A DNA stretch of 64,000 nucleotides from Pomphorhynchus laevis (lineage: Eukaryota > Acanthocephala > Palaeacanthocephala > Echinorhynchida > Pomphorhynchidae), in the NCBI GenBank assembly GCA_012934845.2, contig WNNJ02000657.1:1-64000 (forward strand). Direction: 5' to 3'. The position numbers and the translations under genes are program-made. The notes under the pieces were generated by a model, which was not told where the DNA came from, did not search any database, and saw only the letters and a list, made by a program, of their open reading frames with translations. Shown piece after piece: positions 9,426 to 21,111 of the stretch (the stretch's first letter is position 1; the number at the start of each line of letters is the position of its first letter).

Positions 9426-11140
9426 AATCCTAATGAATTGTCTTCTTATCTACAATCTAAGCTATCTTATTAAATTCCCGCTCTACCCATATGCCCCTTA
9501 TATCCTCTTATCTATTAAATACTTCCTTCCCAGAGCTATTCCACCTTCTTTTCGTTTCGTCTGATAAAGATTCATAGGTTCTTCTGTCATTACCTAATAA
9601 AACCTCTCCTTCTGACTGAATTTCCAATCACTTGCTTAAAAATATCTGCTCATATATCTTACCCTTCCTAACCACTTTGTTCAACTTGTCTATCCGAAGC
9701 CGCACATTTCTTTCCAACTAGAAATGCGTCGCTGTTCGCCCTCTCCTCAAAAAAAATCTCTAGACACCTAACCATCATCGTACCGTCCTATCTCACTTCT
9801 CCCAACCCACTTTAAATGCTTGTTTCCTCTCTTCCAAGCTGCTTTTCGCTCTAATCACTGCGCTTAAATGCTTGTCTTAAAGTTCTTAACGACTTACTCA
9901 TCTCGCGCGGTAAAAAATTATGTAATGTCGTAGTTTCTCTTGATTTAGAATATGCTTTTGACATCATCGATCACTTGATTTGTCTCCATCGTCTTTGTTA
10001 TGATTATGGCTTCTATTTACCTACTGTAGCTTGGTTTTCTTCAATCAAACCGTACTTTTCGCGTTTGTTCTAACTCTTGTCTTTCCCATCCTTCTTCCAT
10101 CCCGTCCGGTGTTCCACAAAGCTCCATATTAGGCCCTTTGCTTTTCTCTCTTCTTCTCGGTGATTTATCTTCTATTTATCATACATTTAACTTCCATGTT
10201 ATGCAATATGCTGATGACATTATCATCTATGCTCATGCACCTGTTTATCGTATTCATGATCTTAGTGTTTCTGCTTTCAACTGTCTTGCCTCAATTTTCA
10301 ATCATCTTTCTTCTCTTCGTCTTACTCTGAATTCTAATAAATTCAAAAAATGTGGATTCTTCCTCCACGCCCCGGCGTAGAACATCCCTCCGTATCATTT
10401 AATTCTAGAATTCTTCCTATCGTTGACAATCTCGTTTTCCTAGACTTCCATTTCGACAAACGACTTTCACTTAAACCTTTCGTTAGAGATAAAGTACGCT
10501 CATCTAGATTAATTTTCCTCAACCTCCGTCAAATTCGTAGATTGATCGATTTCCCTTAATGTATGACACATATATTCTCTCATTTGCTCACGACTTTATT
10601 ACTGTCTTAGTTTATTTTTCAACTCACTTAAATCCACTCTTTTTCCACGACAACACATCGTAAACGCAGCCGTCCGAATTCTTCTCCGTTTTCGTCGTTT
10701 TGATCAAACATCCCACCCAATTGATTCTCTCGATTTGCCTACAATTTATTGTCGTGTTCGAATTCATCTTCTTCATATTGCTTTCCGCCTTGCAACTTTT
10801 CAAACCCTTTCATTTCTCAACCTTCCTTTTCTTGACAATTCTCACCCTGTTTACTATTTCTTGCGTTCCCGTAATTCCCTTTTTTCACATATCGCAAACT
10901 ACCCTACCTCTTTTGGCTTCCGCTTCTTGTGGCTGCTTTTTTCTCGTGTTATCATCTGCCCATACATATACGCCAAGCAACCTCAATACCTTGCTTCAAA
11001 CGCCAAATCCGATTTCATTTAAACAATTTAACTAATTTATCTGTATGACTTTTGCTTTGTTTGTTGTTAGTTAGCGGATATGTAAGCGTGCAGCTGCACG
11101 CATTTGCCATGTTAAATAAATAGTATTGTAATGTATAAGA
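9426..11140 (+). mobile_element. CR1/L2-like LINE (LINE-C) copy, decayed
   Basis: The plus strand carries RT fragments of the family seen whole at 33735-38060. The best piece (10138-10380) has MQYADDIIIYAHAP with the catalytic aspartates; 10350-10559 continues in another frame with PIVDNLVFLDFHF. The carboxy end follows to about 11020. The 3' end has the family stem-loop (11080-11110) and TTAAATAAATAG. Many stops and frameshifts are present. Confidence 0.8.
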
Positions 11141-11181
11141 TTGTCAATTGTTATAGGAATAATAATTATATCAAGAACTAG

Positions 11182-11481
11182 TCAGTCATCAACTGAACAA
11201 GGCATAAAATGTTCAGCGTAAGAATAATCTACTTTGCTAACCGTAGGAGTGAAAAGTTCTGGTAAGGAAAACCTTTTTTTAGAAATATTTGAAGTCAAAA
11301 CAGTTTGCAAAATACTTGAGTTGAAATTGGCTTGTGAAACTAGATAAATTGTCTTAATTGAGCAATGTGGAGCAATACAGTTTACACAAGTACGATCCTC
11401 CCGTACACATTTGAATTCCTTACACACTGATGTTGAGCCGTTACACGCACTATATTGTCCCGAATTATCCATATTATCCAT
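11182..11481 (-). pseudogene. Cys-rich amino end of an RLE-type retroelement
   Basis: A 99-residue frame has the pattern SACNGSTSVCKEFKCVRED then TCVNCIAPHC. The same Cys spacing opens the retroelement copies at 53712 (RCCGCNGQNAICKGCRC) and 62708 (RCCPCNGHTAVCKGC). I take it to be a zinc-binding nucleic-acid module. Position 11481 is the first Met; the rest of the element is cut off by the LINE that ends at 11140. One Cys of the shared pattern is replaced (CKEF against CKGC). Confidence 0.6.
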
Positions 11482-11509
11482 TTAGACGCTAATAAACCCA
11501 ATAATATCT

Positions 11510-11930
11510 TGGTAGGTTGGTTGTAGTGGTTAGTAGGTTGTTGTTTGTAGGTTGTTGTTTGTAGGTTGTTGTTTGTAGGTTGTCGTGGTTAGTAGGTTGT
11601 TGTTCGTAGGTTGTTGTTCGTAGGTTGTTGTTCGTAGGTTGTTGTTCGTAGGTTGTTGTTCGTAGGTTGTTGTTCGTAGGTTGTTGTTCGTAGGTTGTTG
11701 TTCGTAGGTTGTTGTTCGTAGGTTGTTGTTCGTAGGTTGTTGTTCGTAGGTTGTTGTTCGTAGGTTGTTGTTCGTAGGTTGTTGTTCGTAGGTTGTTGTT
11801 CGTAGGTTGTTGTTCGTAGGTTGTTGTTCGTAGGTTGTTGTTCGTAGGTTGTTGTTCGTAGGTTGTTGTTCGTAGGTTGTTGTTCGTAGGTTGTCGTAGT
11901 TTGATTGTAAGTTGTTCGTAGGTCGTGCTT
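11510..11930. repeat. 14-bp minisatellite (GTAGGTTGTTGTTC)n
   Basis: Roughly 25 nearly perfect units of GTAGGTTGTTGTTC; units at both ends are variants (TTTG, CGTGG). The array ends about 200 bp before the capsid-like frame. A minus-strand open frame through it is only a by-product of the repeat. Confidence 0.97.
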
Positions 11931-12099
11931 ATATTTACTGTTTATTAAGTGATTGTTTATTGTAAGTATTGATATCAAGAAGATTTTTAACCAGTTGTAT
12001 AGATGTGTTGGTGCTCATCGGAAAAATTTCCTTAATATCCCCCTAATATAACTTACATGGTACACTCATTTTATTATTTTTATAAAATAAACTATATCT

Positions 12100-12128
12100 C
12101 ATTTTACTAATTGCTTGTTGTTTTTCAG
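12100..12128 (+). promoter_or_regulatory. Candidate 3' splice acceptor at the capsid-like ATG
   Basis: The sequence has TACTAAT, a branch-point-like box, then a T-rich tract and TTTTTCAG immediately before ATG at 12129. If used, an intron in the 5' leader is removed and translation starts at the first codon of the exon. A similar TATTTTTAG precedes the ATG at 14720. Confidence 0.5.
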
Positions 12129-14555
12129 ATGTCAAACCGAGAATTTCCGAGAGAATCTCTAAAGCGTCTTGTTAGACATCTACCAGGTGATATCGCTGTT
12201 CAATCTGGTTCAATTACTCAATCCCGTGCTTCCTATGTAGCACCTTCAGAGGATGAGGAGTTCCACGACTTTGGAAGTGACAACAATACTTTGGTTCCTA
12301 ACCCTTCTGTTGCAGAGGATCCTTCAAGCATCCAGGTTTTTGACGTTTCGATTTGTTCACCTCAACCGAAGTTGAAAAAGCGTTCATTCCCTGATGTAGC
12401 CGACGATATGAAGAGGAATAAGCCAGACGCAATAACAGATAACCATTACGGCGAGCTTAGTTATTCGTTCGCCGAGATACAGGAAATAACCGACCGTCTG
12501 ACAAAAGACGGCAATTATGTCCACATAGACTCGATTAGTGGAGCCTACGCTGTGGCCTGGAAACCTGATCAAACCGTCTCGTGCGCTGGCACGTGGTTTC
12601 AAGATCTTATCATGATTATGCGCCAGGCTGGGACTGAAATATTAGTAGATGAGACCCTAAATGCTGCGGTTAGGTACCATTACTTCACTGCTATGACCGG
12701 TAACACCACTAATTTCATACAGGAAACCCTGAATGTTATCTTGGCACATGAGCGGAAGTCGGAGGTAGGCGACTATCGTATTGAATTTCGATCTGGGCCC
12801 ATTTTAAAATCAGATTTGCTAGATCATTTCGGAACCTTCTACCGCGGCAATTCTGTTGACGCCGATGCGGTTTCCAACGAAATCCAGATCCAGCTGCATG
12901 TGTCTCGACGTCTGGCTCAAACGTTAATGCCCGTAATTACGGCAGGGATCGGGGCCAACTCCACCACGTCATTTTATGCCGCATTCTGGCTATTATATTG
13001 CCACAGGTTGTTTTACTTGGTTAATGACCAGGTCCCCGTATTCACCGCCATAGCAATGGACAGACTCGAGTGGCTAAACATAGATGTGGATGATAGCAAG
13101 AATTCTGCCACGGTACAGAGAATTTTGAATGCTATAGATAACAACCGTCTTATATTACGAGCCGAAAGATACAGCATGATGGAACTAGCGATAATAAGAT
13201 TGATATCAAATGGGCTACCAAGATTTAAAGCTACTGCCAATACTAAGCACGTTTTTTTGTTAGACAATACCTTTACGCCCGCTATCCCTATACTCGTTTT
13301 AGGGCATGGAGCGAAGCCAGATCTTCCTAAGGAAATTCCTACAACTTTAGATATCTTTACTACAATACTAAAGGTAGCCAATGAATGCGATGATTTGGAT
13401 CAATGCTATCACGGCCTGGTTCGTGCCTGCTGCACGGCCATTAGATTTAGAGCTGGTGCTGATAATAATACTTTACTGGATGGATTTCTTCAGTATCGTC
13501 GTACTTGCTGGATAAATCCAGTTTTTCGTAATCCTTTTATAGACTATTTAAGGTTGTCTAATAATGATCTAGATGTTAAGTACAGCCAAGACATCAACGG
13601 TTTTATAGAAGGTTCCACCGAGGAACAGTTTTACCGTGTGATACTGACTGCAAGTGTCGTTTCAACCGCTGTCTCCACTATTTTTCACCGCTGGTCCTTT
13701 AATTCTAACTTGATACAAATGTCATATAATCATCACGGATACAATCGTTTTGCTGCAGCTATAAATTTCTTTCAGAAACGCACTAACGCATCTCCTGGCC
13801 GTAAAGCTTGTAATTTAATGACCCTTGCTTCGATGCTCATCAATGACTTATGTTATAGCACTTTGCCCATGAGTGCTTTTGAAGTGCTTTCCTGGAATGG
13901 TGCACATAGGGAACCTATATTGCCTATAGCCGACAATTCTGGCTGGTTGGCAGGTTGGCCTCGACAGATACCTTACCCAGTTCCACCGCAAGCGGTGTTA
14001 TCGTTTTACAAACAGTGGCCTACGGTTTGGGGATACCTCGGAATGCCTGTGACCTACACAGTAGGTCGAGAGATAGTGTCCGAGTCTAACATAAATGAAG
14101 CTTGGGTAGATATTACTCATGGCGACGATATTATCCTTCGTTCCGCAACACAAAAACATTGGTTTGCGTCTACAGGATACACTACGGCTGTTTTGAATGC
14201 GCTTTCTCAACACTGTCTAGTTGCTGCTTGGAATGCTCCTAATTGTTATTTGATGGGTAAAGATGGTAGTGCTGAGGACGCACTTTCGGATCTAGATATA
14301 ATACCGTCTTTTGACTATAATGCTGCATCACGCTTATTCACTGTTGGTGCGATTTGGCATTTTTGTTGGAGCCATTTCACTCCTATTGGCATTAGATGGC
14401 GCAGAGATCGTTTAGCTTCCCTTGTTAGAGCTATTTTTACAAGTACTGCTGTAAGGCCTTTGGTAGCTGGAGTATCTAGACCTGGATCACTAGTAACTGC
14501 TATGATTAACGAAGAGAATGCTGTTATTCTCGATGAAGAATTTATAGAACAATAA
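12129..14555 (+). CDS. Capsid-like, virus-derived protein (808 residues, open)
   Basis: This is a long frame with no recognised enzyme motif. It has an acidic, Ser-rich amino end (first ~100 residues), then a mostly helical, Trp- and aromatic-rich body with no signal peptide, no clear membrane segment and no zinc pattern. Length, single-domain look and isolation suggest a structural (coat) protein of the type found in totivirus-like double-stranded RNA viruses, many of which have left copies in invertebrate genomes; this is inference, not a recognised match. I prefer Met at 12129 over 12111 because an acceptor-like CAG directly precedes it. The base composition is less AT-rich than its flanks. 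It looks whole. Alternatives are a domesticated host gene or a structural protein of another virus group. Confidence 0.45.
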   Translation: MSNREFPRESLKRLVRHLPGDIAVQSGSITQSRASYVAPSEDEEFHDFGSDNNTLVPNPSVAEDPSSIQVFDVSICSPQPKLKKRSFPDVADDMKRNKPDAITDNHYGELSYSFAEIQEITDRLTKDGNYVHIDSISGAYAVAWKPDQTVSCAGTWFQDLIMIMRQAGTEILVDETLNAAVRYHYFTAMTGNTTNFIQETLNVILAHERKSEVGDYRIEFRSGPILKSDLLDHFGTFYRGNSVDADAVSNEIQIQLHVSRRLAQTLMPVITAGIGANSTTSFYAAFWLLYCHRLFYLVNDQVPVFTAIAMDRLEWLNIDVDDSKNSATVQRILNAIDNNRLILRAERYSMMELAIIRLISNGLPRFKATANTKHVFLLDNTFTPAIPILVLGHGAKPDLPKEIPTTLDIFTTILKVANECDDLDQCYHGLVRACCTAIRFRAGADNNTLLDGFLQYRRTCWINPVFRNPFIDYLRLSNNDLDVKYSQDINGFIEGSTEEQFYRVILTASVVSTAVSTIFHRWSFNSNLIQMSYNHHGYNRFAAAINFFQKRTNASPGRKACNLMTLASMLINDLCYSTLPMSAFEVLSWNGAHREPILPIADNSGWLAGWPRQIPYPVPPQAVLSFYKQWPTVWGYLGMPVTYTVGREIVSESNINEAWVDITHGDDIILRSATQKHWFASTGYTTAVLNALSQHCLVAAWNAPNCYLMGKDGSAEDALSDLDIIPSFDYNAASRLFTVGAIWHFCWSHFTPIGIRWRRDRLASLVRAIFTSTAVRPLVAGVSRPGSLVTAMINEENAVILDEEFIEQ

Positions 14556-14719
14556 CTACATTTGTTTACTTGTATTAATTATTAACTCAATGTTCATTCA
14601 ATGCTATTTATTTGATCTTTTTCTTTTTCTGCATTATTATAGTTGATATTTAGAATGTTTTTTGTAAATTGCTTAATTATATTTTTTGTAAATTGTATAA
14701 TATATCCACTATTTTTAGA

Positions 14720-15672
14720 TGGATTTAGATCATACGAAGACTATACTTACTCAGTGCGGTGTCAATCTCTTTAAAATGAAAGATGAGCTTTCAGCTCTGG
14801 CAGATATATTTGATTTATTTGGACCTATATTATCTATCAATGGTGACACAAATGTAAACTTTATAAGTAGTGTTGTTTTACGTTGATGTTGCGGTTTTGC
14901 CGAGCTCAATATGATGCCTACTGCTTTAAACAGCATTTTCGAGCCTTATAAGTAGTGCTGTTTCACGTGGACTTGGCGGTTTTGCCGAGCTCGATATGAT
15001 GTATACTGCTTTAAACAGTATTTTCGAGCCTTCCGTGGCAGATAAATTCTTTACGATAAATTCTTTATGAATTTATTCATAAAATAAATTCATATTTTAT
15101 GCCAAGTATGCACGATGAATGGATTGACTAGAAAAGTTAAAGTTATAAAAATGGTTATCAAATATATTTTGAAGATGACGGTCAAAATACAATAATTATA
15201 AGCTTATTTGATGAATACTACAATCTTCTGTGGTTTATATAAAAATACTGATATGCCAAGTATGCACGATGAATGGATTGACTAGAAAAGCTAAAGTTAT
15301 AAAAATGGTTATCAAATATATTTTGAAGATGACGGTAAAAATACAATAACTATAAGCTTATTTAAAGAATACTACTGCATACAACATGTGGTGTCTTATC
15401 TAAGATTAAAGATGAAGGCTCCGACTAGAAATAGACGTTATTTCTTAAACGCATACTTTCATTTTGCTAGAATGGGAGACGAAAGCCATAGTAGGATAGA
15501 TCTTGCCACGTATGTTGCTGGACTACAAACATCTCGACTTAAAGCTTTGCCAGCTATGAATAATATTTTATCGATGCTTCCTTTTAGATCATACAATTCA
15601 TTAATTCTTGGGATCTTGATTGCTACTCAAAATAGATCGACATTTTCAATAATGGTTAATGATATAAAATAA
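14720..15672 (+). pseudogene. Companion block of the capsid-like gene, broken
   Basis: The block starts with an ATG at 14720 after a T-rich TTTTTAG and contains at least two readable stretches (from 14720, and 15388-15672), with short direct duplications inside it. None shows a motif I recognise. It follows the capsid-like frame by 164 bp in the same direction, so it may be the second gene of the same old virus copy. It is broken, with several breaks. Confidence 0.35.
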
Positions 15673-15822
15673 TAATGAAGAGTGTTATTAAGCCAAATAT
15701 ACCTCTCGGTTTGGAGCCAAACAGGAGAAGATTAAAAAAATACAAATTTTCAATAATTTTGTGTGTTCTCCAAGCGTAAGCCCAGCATTCCATTTGGCCA
15801 TAATGTTTGAAAGTCAATATTT

Positions 15823-15866
15823 TACTTCTGCAGTGCAGTGTTTGAAAGCACTGCACTGCAGAAGTA
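15823..15866. repeat. Perfect 18-bp hairpin
   Basis: Arms 15823-15840 and 15849-15866 pair perfectly around an 8-base loop. Part of the arm (GAAAGCACTGCACT) recurs at 15889-15902. It lies between the virus-like block and a Penelope tail. Confidence 0.9.
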
Positions 15867-15897
15867 CAGTTGGGTAGAACTTTACTTGAAAGCACTG

Positions 15898-15961
15898 CAC
15901 TATTGGGTAGAGGAGTTAGGGGCCGAAACCTGATAGCATAGCAGTTCCTCCTGATGATCAT
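15898..15961 (+). mobile_element. Penelope family 1, short 3' tail
   Basis: The 64 bases match the 3' UTR of copy A (6107-6160), including GGGGCCGAAACC and CTCCTGATGA. Nothing else of the element is present. Confidence 0.7.
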
Positions 15962-15984
15962 TTGTTTACTGTAAACCGATTAAC

Positions 15985-16860
15985 GTAGCCCATCAAATAT
16001 TCTCATACTGCTTGGTTGAAGTAACTCATGGATTAATTTAAGGATGTCACCTGCAATGTTTACTTTAAAGGTTAGTTTTTCAAGCAATAATGGTTGATTG
16101 ACTGAGTCAAATGCTTTTTGAAAATCTATGAATATAGCGTACATTGAACGTCTTAAATTGAAACATTCCTAAACCCGCGAGCTCACCTCGTCTAAAGCAG
16201 CTTTGGTTGATCTATTGGGACGAAATTCATATTGTTTTTGTGTGATAAATACACTACGAAATGAGGTTAAAGGTGCAGCCATTATGCGTGCTAGAACTTT
16301 ATACGAGTGATTAAGTAGTGCGATCCCTCTATATGAGTTCATATCGCTTAAAGATCCCGAGCCTTTGTATAACATCTTAATTATACCGTCGTTCCACGAT
16401 ATCGGTAGCTCCCCCATTAGCAGTCTGTTGAAAAGCAATACCCAGTAATTGGCTAATAATGGAAAATATGTCCGTATATGTTCTATACATTGACAGTCTG
16501 ACCATGCCGCTTTTTTGTTTTTCATATTGCCTAATGCTTTTAGTATTTCTGATGAGTCGAAGAGATGATTGATATGGTCCAAATTTTTAAACACATGCTT
16601 GATATAGGGTAAACCTACGTTCGTCACCGACCCTGACGCCTGACAAAGCACCTCGGAAAGATGATGAGCCCAATTGCTAATTGGAATTCCAGCTTTATTT
16701 AAATAATTTCGACGTATCAGTAACCATAGCGCTTTCTCGGCCTTGTTCAGGACTATACCCTCAGGTTTACGCAGGCTTGCCTTCCTAAAGTCGGACATAA
16801 TTTGACAGTACAACCTACGATAATGAACGTACTCTTCACGCAATTCTATATTGTTTCTCG
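15985..16860 (-). pseudogene. LINE-F reverse transcriptase, first half
   Basis: The minus strand encodes the linker and fingers of a LINE RT: FDSSEILKALGNMKNKKAAW, then MLYKGSGSLSDMNSYRGIAL (the RP-type motif 1 as SYRGIAL) and QKQYEFRPNRST. After a frame break at about 16170 the palm motif A AIFIDFQKAFDSVN follows. It is truncated after motif A. The style is close to R1/RTEX-like LINEs, and probably the same family as 52440-53690, which holds the second half of the RT. Confidence 0.7.
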
Positions 16861-17221
16861 ACAGTTTACAAAAAATTTATAAGCTCTCGTTGAAACTGCC
16901 TAAGCCTATTCAGTTTTATAGATACCTGGTAAGTTCTCATGGTTGCCCTAGTCAGATAGCACGCATCCAGCAAAGACTTAGTCAACTCCGAGTACATATG
17001 ATACTTGCTTATGCTTGCGTATAAGTGACCAGACGAAGTCTAATTCAAAATGCATTCTTACAACCGGAATGTTCGAGAATATCAAATCCACGCAACTTCC
17101 TCTATTCCAAGATTCGTACGACCGTTTCTCTTCAGGTACATGTAGTTCAAGGTTTTACTATTCGAGATATTCTTTTAATATATACTATAATATACAATTC
17201 GAAATTGTCCTTTAAAAAATC

Positions 17222-17312
17222 CGGTGGCGTCCCATCTCTCCCCCTGTCTTCTTCGCTAGTCGATCTCGCTCTTGAGCATACTTTTCGTCTTAGTCTATTC
17301 AACACTCGCTGG
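17222..17312 (+). mobile_element. LINE-C endonuclease start, 90-bp scrap
   Basis: The bases match the ORF2 start of the LINE at 36650-36740 (endonuclease block HTFRLSLFNTR) with few changes. It lies between two unrelated retroelement fragments. Confidence 0.75.
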
Positions 17313-17379
17313 GTGTGATTAATTTTACTTTATTTTAATTTTTTTAATATTTTTTTTGAAAAAAAGTTAATTTACAGAA

Positions 17380-17600
17380 ATTAGGTTCCCGTAAACGGGC
17401 CTATAAATGAGATTTATTGTCAGGAATGATTGTATGTTTTCCACTTGATCGCGGCATTCGCAGACATAGTGAAGAAGCACGTGCAATCGAGAAGCTAATC
17501 TTGCGTTTAAGGTGAACCAATACATCACTATACTTTTATGATTTTAACCTCGATGATATCGAGGCAATGCCATTGAGTAGCTTAAGAGCTCGCGGTCTAA
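17380..17600 (-). pseudogene. RLE-type retroelement carboxy end and 3' terminus
   Basis: The minus strand reads KISFSIARASSLCLRMPR, which aligns with FSIILARSISCCMRALR of the copy at 33317-33715. After the stop comes the family 3' motif GGCCCGTTTACGGGAACCT (17386-17404). It is truncated on its 5' side. Confidence 0.55.
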
Positions 17601-17619
17601 CTCCTCCTGATGATTAAAA

Positions 17620-18480
17620 AATTAACGGTATAAATTTGCTTTCTTCCACACTGACAAATATTATTTTATTTAATAAATAAAATAATAATAATTAATTTAA
17701 TTTAATAATTTTACTCTAATTTTATCTAATATATAAAATATATTAGTGTTCTTATATATTACTAATATATGTACTAATCTATGTATTAATATATGTACTA
17801 ATATATTTGTGTTGACTTCTTAACTGATTTTGCTGCAAGCCGAAAGGCTGCAGTTGGATTTTAATAAATTTCTCAGATATTTACAAATACAAATTATTAA
17901 TTAATGAATAAATATTTATTAATTAATAAATGTTTAAGTGAATTTTAAAATAAGGTGATATTGACAAGTCGTTTGTATCCGATGTTTCAAATATATTATA
18001 TTTTAAATATAATGGCTAGCTTTAAATCGATTTTAAGTATAATTTATAAATAAATAAAATGTGAATTAAGTAATCCTTTTAATATTATTACTCGTCCGTC
18101 GATTCTTCGATAGATTATGGATTCATTTCAACCGCTGGATTTGTCAGATCTGATAATCCGAAGCACAATGGGACCTGTGAAAGTTTGACTTCCATAGTAA
18201 CCTCTTTACCTAAGCATAGAAATAGCAATGCTATTAACTCAATAGTAACTATTTACTTTATAGTTACTAATAGCACATAATTTTATCCTGAAATAGAAAC
18301 TAAAATATTTTGAAAATTGAATTAAAAAATAAATGATTAAATGATTAACTAATTTATAAATAAAATGATTAACTAATTTTAAAAGTCAATAAGTTTCAAT
18401 AAGTATATATTTAATCAATTTAATTTTTGTAATTTATAATTATAAATTTAATATAATTATAAATTATTATTGATCTATAT
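17620..18480. other. AT-rich stretch without a gene
   Basis: This is a very AT-rich spacer. A short hairpin with a GAAA loop lies at 17832-17851 (GGCTGCAG arm, one bulge), and a CTCCTGATGATT box near 17606 resembles the Penelope tails. I see nothing coding. Confidence 0.6.
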
Positions 18481-18830
18481 AATTATAATTTATTACACTT
18501 GTATTTTTTTGCATAAACTTTCATCCTTACTAAAAACATCCAGGAAATTTCCTAAATCTAGTCGATCAACATTAAGTCCTAATCCCTTCAGAAAGCACAA
18601 TGACTTTAATTTTTCGAACGAGTTTGTGGCAAGTTGTGTGGTAATGCAGAAATATACGTTAAGTTTTATGCTATTCTCATTTTTGATCAATGACCTTCCA
18701 ATGAAATTGAGAAAACTCTCAACAAATCAAACCAATTCTATATTATGACGACCTCGTTATACTCTCTCGAGATAGACAGGATACTCAATTGGCAATCGAC
18801 TCTCTCTATTTCGTTATGTTCATGACAATC
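18480..18830 (+). pseudogene. LINE reverse transcriptase relic
   Basis: A weak trace of the motif B region: LFSFLINDLPMKLRKL (about 18670-18720) resembles the SPLLFSLFINDLP block of LINE RTs. The rest is too decayed to assign to a clade. Confidence 0.4.
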
Positions 18831-21110
18831 TTTTAAAAGTTAACAGAGAAAAAAGTCATGAAATTATGTAAAAAGATTCGTTATGACGTGATGACAGTCT
18901 GATGATCGAACATGGTGTCATTGAATATGTTATCAATTACAAGTACATTAAAGCAAAACCCTTATCAAGATTATCGCTCTCAGCACACTTGTAACGAAAA
19001 TCCTTCAAGATTGAAATGGCGACGTCTATGATTCCTAATCTTGGATCTATCTTAATGATGTTTTAAATAATTCCAATGATTCGTTATGGTTTAAGAGCTT
19101 TTTGTAAAGATTTATCTTCAACAAAACTTTACCTTCATAGACATATGTCAATAAAGGTATGTAAAACGTTCATCTTCTAAAAATGGCCGCGCGCTCACGT
19201 CGTAAACAGTGCTCAATTTTCATAAAAGTAACACAAAATCTTCATCACCAGTAGCTTACGATTTTTATTTAGAATAATTAATTCCAAGTTGTCTGTACCT
19301 AGTCCGGAGATATATTTAAACCAGGCAAACACTCAATAAAATTGTACGATACGACAAGGCCCATTGGTTTGGCGACTATCATTATAAGGATATCATGCAA
19401 TATTTTGCTGCAACTTAATCCGGTTCACTAGCCTGCTACTTCATATCGTTACAGATTCTGTCTGCAGACATGTGCAGCGTTACTGCACTCTCTAGGTTGC
19501 ACGCAACTTTCATGATCACTGACCGAAATTGATACTCAACAAAATTACCGTTGATCAACTGAACATTGAAACTAGCACCTTTTAGTTAGTGACAAGGACT
19601 GACTTAACATAATTGAAAACAAAGTCAGTCTAGGCAATTGACTCAACATAATTGAATATGAAGTCAGTCTAGGCAAGATCGTAACACTTGTCGATAATCA
19701 CTTTGGATATAAGCTATCCACTCTCCTTGTGTATTGCCACAAACAAGCATATAGTTGGTTGAATTTCCAAATAGATAGATTATCTAAGAACGCCTGAACC
19801 TCATAACTTACCGTTTGCGATAACATAATGATAAATAAACGATGAGCTCCATCGAAAGATAAATATCTATGTTTTAAAGTTTGATACGTCATGGATACGA
19901 CCTTAATGCATTTCAGTTCGAAATTAGCTGTAATCGACTTTCGAAAATACTCAAGTTATTATAATTTACCACAAATTTGTGCTTTTTTCAAAACTTGTAA
20001 GTGCGAAAAGCAGTCCATCTAAACGAAATTTCATGACTTCGTTTTATTTATGTTTACATTTAGCTGATTGCAAACATAATAGTTGTGCAAAGAATTTAAG
20101 TCCTATTGAGCGGATTTTATATGATCAGGAATGATCATTAGGTTGAACGCGAAAAAATAAACTCTAATGAGATTTGTTATATTGTAAAGCGACCCAGGTA
20201 GGTGCATCAAGAAGAACGAGAACAATAAGGTGCGAATGATTGAAGTAAAATCATCAAGAACAATAATGGTAAAATGTGTGTATAATATATGATTGTATAA
20301 TCGTATCATATATATTATATGATATATTATATATATTATCATATATATTATATATTATTCACACTATGAATATATTTATGAGTTAAAAATAAAAAGTAAA
20401 TGCTGAATCCCGAATTTAAATTAATTGATTTAATTAATTTATTTAATAAATAGTTTTTTATTTAATATATTACTTTGATTAATCTATTTATTTAATTTAC
20501 TAAATAACATGCAGAATACGCATGGCGGTGTGTATTGCAGTTTAACTATGCATTAGGCACTAAATTCTTTAGTATTATGCACAGAACGCATGCTAAATTC
20601 TGATGATTCAGAATCATCAGAGTTCAGTTTTTGAGGTTTGAACACTTTTTAAGCGGGTGTTAAGGTGCCTATGGATAATTATTGTGGTTACGGTACAGAT
20701 AAGCTCAGCTGGAGCAAAACGCGTCTGTCTTTATTATTTTTGTCGTCACATAAAGGATACCTAAGCATACGAATGCGTCTTTGAATATTTCAAGAATAAT
20801 TCAATTTTATTTCTTAGTCTGATGATGATATATAGCATAATGTCTGTTGTTTATGCCTTCCTGTGAGGAAAGCATATAGACATTTTTTATCCAAATTTGT
20901 TTCAATATTTCGGTGGCGCAAGGGCACGCATGTTTACGATAAACAGTTGTAATCACTTATATATTTTTACGAAAAATATTAAGTATTCTTTAAAATATAT
21001 ATAAAGACTTTCCTAAATACTTTTACAATGATTGAGACATATACTGATTAGGACTAGTTCAGCTAGAACAATTTAATCATTTGACTTATACAAGTCAAAT
21101 TCAATTCAGA
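18831..21110. other. No gene recognised
   Basis: The stretch holds scattered short frames without family resemblance, a TA/TAT-rich tract at about 20284-20360, and near 20890-20930 a CAATATTTCGGTGGCGC box that resembles the Penelope-type end in the palindrome at 50065-50315. It looks like old repeat DNA. Confidence 0.5.
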
Positions 21111-21111
21111 T

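Noticed and set aside
11182-11481. Host zinc-finger protein
   Set aside because: The Cys spacing is the same as at the starts of two retroelement copies in this window, so the element origin is the simpler explanation.
11510-11930. CRISPR array
   Set aside because: The units are contiguous 14-mers without unique spacers, in an animal genome.
11589-11978. 129-residue minus-strand frame with TTYEQQPTNNN repeats
   Set aside because: It is only the translation of the 14-bp minisatellite; 14 is not a multiple of 3 and the array happens to lack stops in all phases.
13013-13381. Minus-strand frame inside the capsid-like gene
   Set aside because: A shadow of the long plus-strand frame with no motif.
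20284-20360. Promoter-like TATA clusters
   Set aside because: They are part of a long TA-rich tract without a nearby gene; such boxes are expected by chance in AT-rich DNA.
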